64,000 nucleotides of DNA, taken from Glebionis coronaria (taxonomy: Eukaryota > Streptophyta > Magnoliopsida > Asterales > Asteraceae). Made by a program: the position numbers and the translations under genes. Each line of letters begins with the position of its first letter. Within the stretch, counting starts at the first letter, position 1. The notes under the pieces were generated by a model. It worked only from the letters and a program-made list of their open reading frames with translations, had not been told where the DNA came from and searched no databases. Positions 22,111 through 31,086 of this stretch are shown piece after piece. Where the stretch lies: positions 505,308,792-505,372,791 of the forward strand of contig CM046882.1 in the NCBI GenBank assembly GCA_025667525.1. Reading direction: 5' to 3'.

Positions 22111-24956
22111 GCGAAAGAATAGTGGTGCTAAACTATTCTCCGTATCCTTGGTGATCATTTGTATATATTGTTAATACTTTTATCCACAAAATAAAAATAC
22201 AAAATATAAAACCATATAAAAACCATAAAAATTCAGAAAAGTCCAAAAATATTTTACTTTATTTTTTAAAAGGCATGTCTTTTGGGACGATAATATTTAC
22301 GGCCTTAGAAATGTTGATTAATATCGACACGGCGCCATAAATAGAGTTCGTACAAAAGTTTTAAATATTTCATAAAACATGCCTATCTAGCTTGTAGTTA
22401 TTTCAGACTACAACCCGCTTTTCATATTAAAGTCAAGTATTTCTTATGAAAGCTTTGCCTCAACAACGGGAATTAATTTTTCGGGCATGGTATACTTTAT
22501 AACCATGTAAGGGATTGTGTTTACGTTCTAACACAATCTAACACGGATATATGTATGCATAAGTGCATTTATTTGTTAAAACAAGGGAAATCTTGTTTTT
22601 ATGAAGTTATCATCTCCACAAACCGTAGCAATCTACAATTGGTATCTACATACTCGACGATGCGACTACTCAAACGACGACTACAACTCTTTCAATAGAA
22701 AACGGGTCAACAATTGTAGGGGAGCAATTATCAAGCATTCAGAATCTTCGATACCGAAAGTGCCAAGTTCACAAATTGGTGTCAAGACAACAATACCAAT
22801 CGTACATGTGGTTTCAAGAGATGACTTCAGACGTGACGAGGCGACCAACATTTGTCGACTAGAACCATGTGATTTTATCATATGATGTTCTCATCAATCA
22901 GGTCCAACCTTGTCAATTTATTCTTATAAGGTGAATATGTAATTTTCATACAAATCGGTATCATATCTCACAAATTGGTATCATGAAGATAAAACTTACT
23001 TGCATTTTTCTTCACAAAAACTTTGTTAAAACTTCATTAAATCAATTGATATCAAAAATATCGGTTGGGTTAATATTTTTAATATGGGGAGAAAATGTGA
23101 TTTAATATGAGACATGATTATTCAAAAATGGTTTGACTTAACGTGATGGCTCATCCCGACATGTGAGAAATGTTTTCGAATATCGTGGCATATGTTAAAT
23201 GGGAGCAAAACGGATTTTCATATCAAAATGGATTTTCATGGTGACATTTACTTATCCAAAACCCATTTATTTCACGGCGATGAAGATTGTGGTGACATAA
23301 GGATGGTAGGATAGGTTAAGTCCAATGATTCTTCCAAAATCGGAGGAATCTTCCCAAGGACATTCCATAGCTAGAAATAGTAGTCCTTAGGAAAGATGAG
23401 GAAAGATTGTGAACGTAGCTGAATGTCGACCAAGTACTTAAGTTAGCACTGGAACAATCACAAGGTGCTAGTTATGACGTATTGGTAAGCATTGAAGGGA
23501 TTGAAGAATGAAAAAGAAATGTAAAGATAAAGGGTGAAAAGAAAGCAGTCCTCCTTAAAACCTTAGGCAGAAATCGAGTCAATACATATGCTATTGAGAT
23601 ATTATGATGCTCGATATTGAAGATAGACATCATGGACCCAGTGATGCAATGCACAACTCATCCCAGCTAAATCAGATATCTTTTAAAAGGTATTTGTTTT
23701 AATCACACGGAGACAACGCATTATCTATCGATTTATTCACTCTGAGTAAATTGGTATTGAAATGGTGGCACTCCTCTCCAGCCTCCGATCACTAAAAATC
23801 CAAAATGCACGATCGAGTCTAGAGCCATTTGAGATCATCAAATAACTCGTTAGGACACATTTCCATATTTAATTGCTTTTTCACACACTATGAAAAGTAA
23901 GAAAGATATTAAGAGTCCTACGCAAAATCTTCATGATCTTGCCTGAACATCCGAGTAATACGCAAGTATTTACAATGAAAATGGAAATCCTTCTTGAGCG
24001 AATATCAAAAAGCTCATGCTAGGTGACTTGTGTGATTCTTAATCAATCAAACTTGTGATAACTGGAAAGCAAAAGTTGTTTAATTCTTAATTGAATTTAA
24101 ACACGTTCCAGGCCTCTACGTAATATCTTAGTGATCTTTCCAAAACATTCAGAGTAATACTTTTTAGTATTTACAGTGACGAATGGAAATCCTTCTAGTG
24201 TTAACGTCAAACAACACTTGGTAGGTAGCTTGCAAGATTCAATATGAATCAAGCTCGTGACAACTGGAAAGCAACGATGGTGCGATTCTTTAATGAATCA
24301 AACTTGTTCCAGGAATCAGAATTGACGGCTTCAATCATGTGGATAATTTTATCCAAATGATTCACTCTTTACGTTCGCAGTCAGCTTTGGACGGTCGAGT
24401 AAAGATAACGGGTTTAACCCGTGAAATCTTTTCAATGAGATTTTTATATAAATCTACCTGCCACAAGTACGATATTTAATATCGTCCAATGGTCTTCACC
24501 GACCGGAGGTAAAATGCTACCGAATTAGAATGAAATGTTCAAAGCCATTTCGTTCATATCTACTTATGTTACTACATTTGAAGACGGTGGCGTTGCGGAA
24601 TCCGAGAAGAAGTCGTCCCCGCATACTTATACTTTATGCACTTAATACTTCATCTAATTCAAGAAAGCCTAAAAATCAAGTCTTCCGATGTATCAAACTC
24701 TGAAGTTTTCAATAATTACAAAGGTATAAGTATGTGGGACATGATGTCACGAAGAGGCGAATATCACAAGTAATGATGCATAAGATCAAGGCAAGAGATT
24801 AATGCTCAAGATTGATATCAAAGATCACATCAACATGTTCGCCAGAAAAGAAAAAGAAAAGAAAGACGAAGACTACGAGCTCAAGACAAGCATAGAATGC
24901 TACGTTTATTTTATTATTGTAACTTGGGTAACGCCCTTGTTTGGAGTGACGTCTGT
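22111..24956 (+). other. 3' untranslated region of copia-2 (2.8 kb)
   Basis: No gene is seen; short ORFs here look fortuitous. The first kilobase is AT-rich. From about 23100 the sequence parallels the 3' UTR of copia-4 (35450-37300), including GAACGTAGCTGAATG and a ca. 60-bp block around GTAAGCATTGAAGGG. The GGAAATCCTTC module occurs twice (23980 and 24185) and the paired hairpins occur near 24469-24503. PPT-like AGGGGAGCAATT occurs near 22717. Confidence 0.75.
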
Positions 24957-24968
24957 TTAGGGGGAGAT
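24957..24968 (+). other. Polypurine tract of copia-2
   Basis: TTAGGGGGAGAT directly precedes the LTR start TGTTGGAAATACG and matches the copia-4 tract. Confidence 0.85.
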
Positions 24969-25298
24969 TGTTGGAAATACGTTTATACGTATTTAGGAAG
25001 ATTCGGTCACTCCGACAATATATTAAGTAGTAGCTCGTAGTCTAGTTACTTTACATTAGTTAAATAAGGAAAAGCTCGGTCCATGTTATGTATGGCCGGC
25101 CCAACTTGTAAGCCAAAGCCCATCACATGGGCTTGGTATATAAACCCTCTCCTTAGTTGGAGACGGTGTGGTTCACATTGTTTTTCATATAGTTGAAGGT
25201 GTTTTCTTCTCACTTTCTCTCTCTAAGTGTGTGTGTTCCCACCATCTATCTATCTATTTCTCTCTCTAGAATATAAGCAAGATTTACATTATTTTACA
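24969..25298 (+). repeat. 3' LTR of copia-2 (330 bp)
   Basis: It starts TGTTGGAAATACG and ends TTTTACA. A TATA box (25137-25144) is followed at once by a hairpin (arms 25145-25152 and 25159-25166, one mismatch). It is clearly related to the 331-bp LTRs of copia-4. The five bases after it (CTGCA) should be the target duplication; the partner is outside the window. Confidence 0.9.
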
Positions 25299-28200
25299 CT
25301 GCACAAGATGTAAGAGCAACACACATAATATCTTTAGAGAGACATTCTTGTAAGAGTAGATCATATGTTGTAGAAAACTCGTCTCTTTCAGGTTGATGAT
25401 CGTCAACTTCTTTTTCAAGAGATTCCACATATTTCAAATCGTCAAACATTTCTTGATCTATTAACTTTTCAAATTCCAAAGCATGTTTCTTTGTTCTTTC
25501 CACAAGCGGAATCAAAATAGTTTTCACAAGCACAGTTATATCGTGAGGAATTTCTTTACCGCCTTTCAAAAGTTCACGTTTTTTCCAGTCATCATCAACA
25601 ACCTTTTTTGAAATTTTCAATGTTACTTTTAAGAATACTAAGTGCTTGCTTACTCTTGCTTATGGAAGCTTGATGCGGCAAGTACCCAATATATTTTGAA
25701 ACATTAGTTTTCTTAGTGGCAAAAACTTGTCTCCATTTAATTCTTATTTGTGTACATTCGAAAAGTATTTGCTCGCGAGACTTCTGTTTTTGTGGTTTGA
25801 AAATTTCATAAAGACTATTTTCATAAGCATAGTTATATGGTTTCACAAAGTCTTTATTTACTGGTGATCTACTCTCTTCTTCAAAAGTTAGTGATTCATC
25901 ACTATCAGACCTAACAATAAGACAATCAATATCGGTCCATTGGGACTCCTCAAGATATAGTCGTTGATTTTTAGATTGAGCTTTCTCGAGGTACTTAGGA
26001 CTAGCAAAACTAGCTTTACCCTTGAAAAACGAATGAGGTGTCAACATTATCATGGTTTGAATAGATTGATTTGTTTTATAAACAATTTTCTTATAAAAAT
26101 CAATTTACGTTTCAAGTTCCACGACTTTGTCAATGTCTTTAGCTTGTTTAGTTTTGAAAGCTTTTTGCAAGTTTGCAACTTCTTCCGTTTTCGCAGTGAC
26201 TAGTTTAGTTTTATCCCCTTGAAGAAAACCAATCTTTTGAGTTAGCTCAATCACTTTAGTGGTAGCAAGATACGTTTTGTGTCGTTCACTACTTAAAGAT
26301 ATGTTATCATTACGTTTCTCTTGTTCTAAAGGCTTAAGAGTTTCGTTGTATTTAGTTTAGAAAACATCCTTTACAGTAGTAATGACACCTCCTTTGTACC
26401 TTGCAAGATCTTTTTCTTTTTGAAGAAGCTCAGCTCTGCAGCTTGCAAGAAGCTCACTAGATTTTATAACTGCAGCTTTGCTTTCTTCAAAATTTTGAGT
26501 GACCGTAGCGTTTGCCTTCTTTAATTGCTTTTGACTCTTTCTAGTTTATTTGACATCTTTTTGTAAAGAAGTAATTAAATTAGCAAGCATAATACGCTCC
26601 TCATCATCATCATACTCATTTGCATGTTGATCATCCTCAGACTTATTATTGCACATGTCGGATGAATCGGGTGTGATATTGCTATCAACCGTTTCTATTA
26701 TACATGTGTCAATAATGGTTGTGGGTAGCTCACGATGCTCATGAATATTACCAAACACATTATATTCCTCTTTAGTGTGTACCTTATCGATTTGCTCAGT
26801 ATCAAAGATAGGACCATTTTCATCTTCAGTGACTTTGAAAACTTATTCAACCTTTTCCATGTACGAGTAATATGCTTCGAGTTCTTGGTCGGAGGATTCA
26901 TCATCAGTGTCATCAAGCATTGCTCTTCCTCGGCCAACAATTTAACCCCAGCTTCCATCTTCTTGCATAGCAGCATCTTTTCCTTATGAAAACCAGAGTC
27001 CCTAACCCGTTTCGGCTTCCCGCATTCCTTTGCCATATGCCCATAACCTTGGCAATTAAAACACTGAATCCCACTTTGCTGAACCACTCGAGTTCCAACA
27101 GTTTCCCTATTCCCTGCAACAGTAGCAATCCTCTGAGTATCATACTTAGCAGTTTGTCGATCATACCGTACAGAACCCTCAACATGTGTTGGATTACGTC
27201 GATCATACCTAGTAGGACTTTCATCCCGTCTACTTGTGTCATACATTGGAGGACTTTCAACATATCGGTTCCTTGTGTTAGTTGATGTTCGAAGATTGTT
27301 GTTGGTGGGTTTGAAGATTTTCTTGTAGGTCTTCATAATAAAAGCAATTTGTTGGTTCATCTCCCTATCCTTCTGAGCTTGTTCTTCATCACTGTCCTCT
27401 TCAGATGATGGCTCAGATGACGGTGATGGTGCTCTTGGTTCTTTGCCTCGTGATCTTGTGGGAGCTGAAGACTTAGATGAAGTGGAGTATCTTGGTGAGG
27501 ATGATTGAGTGGAGTATGACTTTGGAACAGGAGAGCGATGATCTTGGACGTGTTGAGTGGTAGACATCAAAGCAAGTGGATTAGCAGTCTTTGCTACCCG
27601 TTCAACTCGAAGTTCATTTGCCTCATTCTGAAATTGTTTCAAAATTTCAAAGAGCGTGATATAATTGACCTCGTCTAACTTATTATGTCGTTTCACCAAA
27701 GTTACAAATCGTGTCCACTCTGGTTGAAGTTCTTGTAGAAATTGCACATTGACTTGCATGGTGGAGACTTTCAAGTTGTTTCTTCTCATGTCATTCATCA
27801 TCTTATAGAATCTTGAATAATATGAATCAATTAATTCCCTTACCAAAGTTCCAAAACAGGTTGGTTTTGACATCTTGTTTGTTTAGTGATTCTCCTTGTT
27901 GCAGACGGTCAATGGCAAACCATATTTCTTTTGCAGTAGAGCACGCATCGACCGTTGAGTAAATATCATCCCCAATCCCACTTAGAATCAGATAGATTGC
28001 TTCCTTCTCTGCATCAATCCAAGCATGGTTCTCTTTCATAGTATTCTTATATGTTTCCTTAATGGTCTGCTCATCGGCACCTGGCGTCGTGTCGGTTACT
28101 GGAGTTGCAGGAATGGTGATTGTAGTGAGAGTATAGGGTCCTTCTTTGATGCAACGTCGGAAAAGATCACCATTTGGTCTTGTATCAAGACATCAAAGAA

Positions 28201-28314
28201 ATCGTGATTGCCATTGTGCATATCGACCAGTTACGAGCATTGGTGGTCTCTCTTTGTTACCCGCCACCATGATGTTGTTATTAGTAAAACGATACTCAGC
28301 AGTAGAATCCATCT
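25299..28314 (-). pseudogene. Copia-3 gag and coiled-coil linker, heavily broken
   Basis: Gag starts MDSTAEYRFTNNN at about 28314 and soon meets a stop near 28200. Recognisable parts are EKEAIYLILSGIGDDIYSTVDAC (28039-27827), YSRFYKMMNDMRRNN (27830), a Ser-rich region with RSRGKEPRAPSP, and a CX2CX4HX4C knuckle (CFNCQGYGHMAKEC near 27055). An acidic segment (26546-26758) and the coiled-coil linker follow (26053-25294, including DFVKPYNYAYENSLYEIF). Several frameshifts separate these pieces. At the sites where copia-1b has Arg-to-stop changes, this copy still reads Arg. Confidence 0.85.
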
Positions 28315-28439
28315 CGATAATATCTAAAGTGTTGAAGTGAATAAGATCTTACGTAGATGTTGTTGTGATTGTTGTTGTCAAGAAAAAATGTTAAAATCCC
28401 CTAAAAATGTTCTTGAAAAACCAAAAATTCTCCATGACA

Positions 28440-29010
28440 AAAAAGCACACGAAATTTTTCTGGAATAATTTTTTCAATTATTTTCGGAATAATTTCTCTC
28501 ATGATTTTCGGAATATAGAGGTTTGGTTTGGATTTTCGAAATCCTGAATTTGTTTTCTATTTTCTGAATAGTTACTCCTTGGATTTTCGCAATAACTTTT
28601 CCTGGGGATTTTCGGAATCCTTAGAATATTTGGAAAAATTTCCTTGGGATTTTCGGAATGTTTTTCTAGGAATATTGGATTTTTGGAATATTCTATTTTC
28701 GGAATCTTTGAACTTCAATGATTTTCGGAATAAATCAACCTATATTCCGAAAATGATTTTATCACTTGATTTTTGAAATCACTTAATTTTCGGAATAAAT
28801 CAAGTTGTTGTTGATTTTCGGAATGATGGGTTGTGTTTTCGGAATAATTGTTTTATTTTCGGAATGTTGAATGTTTTGGACTTCGGGATAATTTCTTTTG
28901 TGGGATTTTCGGAATATGAAACTTACACTATTTTTGGAATTTTTTATGCTGACTTCGGAATTCAGAAACCCTTGAGAGGACTTCGCAGTTAGCACAAAAT
29001 TCCGAAAATA
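28440..29010 (-). repeat. Leader tandem array of copia-3, ATTCCGAAAA core
   Basis: On the plus strand the unit TTTTCGGAAT recurs about fifteen times in 570 bp at irregular spacing, with decayed variants (TTTTTGGAAT, CTTCGGAAT). In element sense the core is ATTCCGAAAA. It occupies the same place, between primer site and gag, as the array of copia-1b. Confidence 0.82.
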
Positions 29011-29260
29011 ATAAAACAACTCCGTAGCCTACTGTTTGATGATCTTCGAAAATATACCACCAAAATCAATCCAAGTGCCCCAAAATCTTGCGATTTTAAC
29101 CACAATAAGTAACCCAAATCCCTACCACAACTATGTAGGAGATTTATATGAAGATTTAGAGCCCGAAAAACACTAAGAAAATTTTTTAATCCAGATGAAT
29201 TATGGATTAAATCATTCGAACCAAATAAAATAACAACAACCAATTACTAATCTACCCTGT

Positions 29261-29276
29261 GGCGATTGATACCAAT
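29261..29276 (-). other. Primer-binding site of copia-3
   Basis: In element sense ATTGGTATCAATCGCC follows the LTR, the same site as in copia-1b; TGGTATCA is the initiator tRNA-Met complement. Confidence 0.78.
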
Positions 29277-29645
29277 TGTTGTCCCATATTATATGATAAA
29301 ATAACACAAGTTAAAGGAAGGAAATAGATGAAAGTAGAGAGAGAAAGTAGAGAGAGATGATTAACTATGTGAAATTAGATTAAGAAAATGAAATCACCAA
29401 CCCTCCTAACATATTAGGAGGGTGCTTATATAGTCCACCCACATGCGGGATTTTTATTGGACTATATTTCTTTTAGATCGGGCTTGAATAAATGCTTAGT
29501 ACCTTAAAAGAGGCCTTTTAAGCTAGCCATCAAGCCCGTAATGTCACGACTGTTTTTTTACTGACTATTACAACGTTCTAATAAATGTTACAATAAAAAC
29601 CTATGACCGAACATTCTTGTTTGACTCAATATTTTGAGGATAACA
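29277..29645 (-). repeat. 5' LTR of copia-3 (369 bp)
   Basis: The plus strand starts TGTTGTCCC and ends GGATAACA. The TATA box complement lies at 29426-29432, beside a perfect hairpin (29401-29409 and 29414-29422). The five bases outside (GATAC, 29646-29650) should be the target duplication. Confidence 0.88.
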
Positions 29646-29860
29646 GATACTTTCAAGTATCACATTTTGATAAATTGAAAAATGTGGGTTTGTGATGTGT
29701 CAAGGATTTTGGGATTATGTAGTTTCTAGTTTAATGATCCAAATTATCAACTCGGTTAATTATTGACTAGTTACTATATTTTTAGATAACAAGGAAGATG
29801 ACAGGTCAATTGTCAAATGTTAGCTAGCTTTTTATTTAATCTTAATTATTTTAACTAGAC
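29646..29860. other. Short stretch of older sequence between the two stacks
   Basis: AT-rich with no ORF of note. Together with 51594 onward it was one continuous sequence before gypsy-1 inserted at TAGAC (29856-29860). A segment near 29790 (TTTTTAGATAACAAGGAAG) resembles an intron-exon border; this is weak. Confidence 0.5.
29856..29860. repeat. Target-site duplication TAGAC (left copy) of gypsy-1
   Basis: TAGAC precedes the LTR start TGATGAGACT and recurs at 51594-51598 after the 3' LTR terminus CATCA. Confidence 0.93.
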
Positions 29861-29981
29861 TGATGAGACTGCAATTTTACATAGTCTCATCGTCCAAATC
29901 GGGCTTAAAATGCTTAAAATATCATTAAAATACCCCAAAATATGCTTGTGTTTGTTCATTGTGTATTTTAGGTACGGATAT
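29861..29981 (+). repeat. 5' LTR of gypsy-1, first 121 bp (split by copia-4)
   Basis: Starts with the terminal inverted repeat GATGAGACT...AGTCTCATC (29862-29870, 29883-29891) and matches 48075 onward. It is broken at GATAT (29977-29981), the copia-4 target duplication. Confidence 0.93.
29977..29981. repeat. Target-site duplication GATAT (left copy) of copia-4
   Basis: GATAT lies directly before the LTR start TGTTAGAAATACG and again at 37644-37648 after the 3' LTR end TTCTACA. The uninterrupted 3' LTR of gypsy-1 has a single GATAT here. Confidence 0.96.
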
Positions 29982-30312
29982 TGTTAGAAATACGTTTTTA
30001 CGTATATTAGAAGTATCGGTCACTCCACAATAATATTCATGTTGTAATAGCTCGTAGTTAGATAATAGTTGTTAGTTACTTATTAACTTAAGTAAGAACC
30101 GGTCCATGGGCTTGTCATGGACCGGCCCAAGCCCATGTTTAGCTTGGTACTATAAATACCCCTTTCCACTAAGGAAAGGGGTTGGTTGTTGTTCCATTTT
30201 ACATTTCATATTAATAAAACCTTTCACATATTCTCTCACTTTCTCTCTCTAGTTTCTCTCACTAGAAAACATCAACCCACTTCATAGATTCATAGGTTAT
30301 CAATATTCTACA
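29982..30312 (+). repeat. 5' LTR of copia-4 (331 bp)
   Basis: TGTTAGAAATACG...TTCTACA. In U3 there is an inverted repeat CCGGTCCATG / CATGGACCGG (30099-30108, 30116-30125). The TATA box TATAAATA (30151-30158) is followed at once by a perfect 9-bp-arm hairpin (30159-30167, 30173-30181). AATAAA, a possible polyadenylation signal, lies near 30213. Confidence 0.96.
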
Positions 30313-30328
30313 TTTGGTATCAAGAGCT
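30313..30328 (+). other. Primer-binding site of copia-4
   Basis: TTTGGTATCAAGAGCT follows the LTR. TGGTATCA plus AGAGC matches the initiator tRNA-Met complement with one extra A. Confidence 0.8.
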
Positions 30329-30562
30329 ATGGGGTGATTTAAGGTAAGGATTGTGTTGCTTTTTTAGTTTTTGAATCAATTAGTGATCTTTAGAAAAAAT
30401 CAATCTTGAATCTTGTTATTTTTGGTGTTTTTGTTATTGGGATTGATTGATAAGGATTGGGTTTAGCTTATTTTGGTAAAAATCATAAAACTTTTTGTGG
30501 TTTTGGATCAAAAATCGGAGTTAATAGCTACTTTTTAAGTCTCGGAAACTATTTTTCCAGAA

Positions 30563-30966
30563 TATTCCGAATAGGGATTCCGAATAGGGAGGATTTTCAG
30601 CATAGAAAGTTTATTTCGAATAGGGCAAATGTTCCGAATAGGGATAATGTTCCGAATAGGGCAAATGTTCCGAATAGGGCAAATGTTCCGAATAGGGCAA
30701 ATGTTCCGAATAGGGCAAATGTTCCGAATAGGGATAAAGTTCCGAATAGGGCAAAAGTTCCGAATAGGGAATTTGTTCCGCATAGGCCAAAGTTCCGAAT
30801 GGGGAATTTATTCCACATTGCCCAAATGTTCCGAATAGCCTTTTTATTCAGAATAGGGATGTTTTTCCGCATAGGATATATGTTCCGAATAGACTTATGT
30901 TCCGCATAGGAATTATATTCAGCATAAACCTATTATTCCGAATTGAGTGTTTATTCCGAATAGAAG
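30563..30966 (+). repeat. Leader tandem array of copia-4, 18-bp unit with TTCCGAATAGGG
   Basis: About twenty units. The central ones are near-perfect 18-bp copies (ATGTTCCGAATAGGGCAA), with more decayed copies on both flanks. Because the unit is a multiple of three, several frames stay open on both strands and produce spurious hexapeptide-repeat ORFs. It lies between primer site and the large ORF, as do the arrays in copia-1b and copia-3. Confidence 0.93.
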
Positions 30967-31086
30967 ATGTTTGAATGATTTCAAAGCTTAAGGGATTATG
31001 TCATATGTACTATGCTTAGGTTTAAAGTCATAATGATATTCATACTTGTTTGTATCAACCTTTGTGTTTTATCTTAAGCAGAGACG

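Larger units (their letters stand above)
6744..25298 (+). mobile_element. Copia-2: older Ty1-copia element, split by copia-1a and copia-1b
   Basis: Coding sequence of one copia element is visible at 6744-8837 and resumes at 20943-22110. Its 3' UTR, polypurine tract and 3' LTR run to 25298. Copia-1b is inserted in its RT domain between 8837 and 8838, and copia-1a is inserted upstream in its pre-integrase region. The 5' end, protease and gag lie outside the window to the left. The right end abuts a Gag frame of copia-3 on the opposite strand, so copia-2 itself is an insertion. Many stops and frameshifts mark it as older than its two guests. Confidence 0.9.
25299..29645 (-). mobile_element. Copia-3: older Ty1-copia element (5' LTR and gag part)
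   Basis: The 5' portion of a minus-strand element: 5' LTR, primer site, leader array, gag and coiled-coil linker. It is cut at 25298/25299 by copia-2, in the middle of the codons for LTSCA, where copia-1b continues CADIDEYSD. The remainder lies left of the window beyond the other insertions. Its LTR belongs to the same broad family as copia-1a/1b. The frame has many lesions, so it is old. Confidence 0.9.

Noticed and set aside
22601..22885. 94-codon ORF in the copia-2 3' UTR
   Set aside because: No resemblance to a known domain and it lies in non-coding UTR sequence. Probably chance.
30457..30909. 150-codon ORF with a repeated NVPNRA hexapeptide, and similar ORFs on the other strand
   Set aside because: It is produced by the 18-bp tandem array, which keeps several frames open on both strands. 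It has no independent support as a gene.
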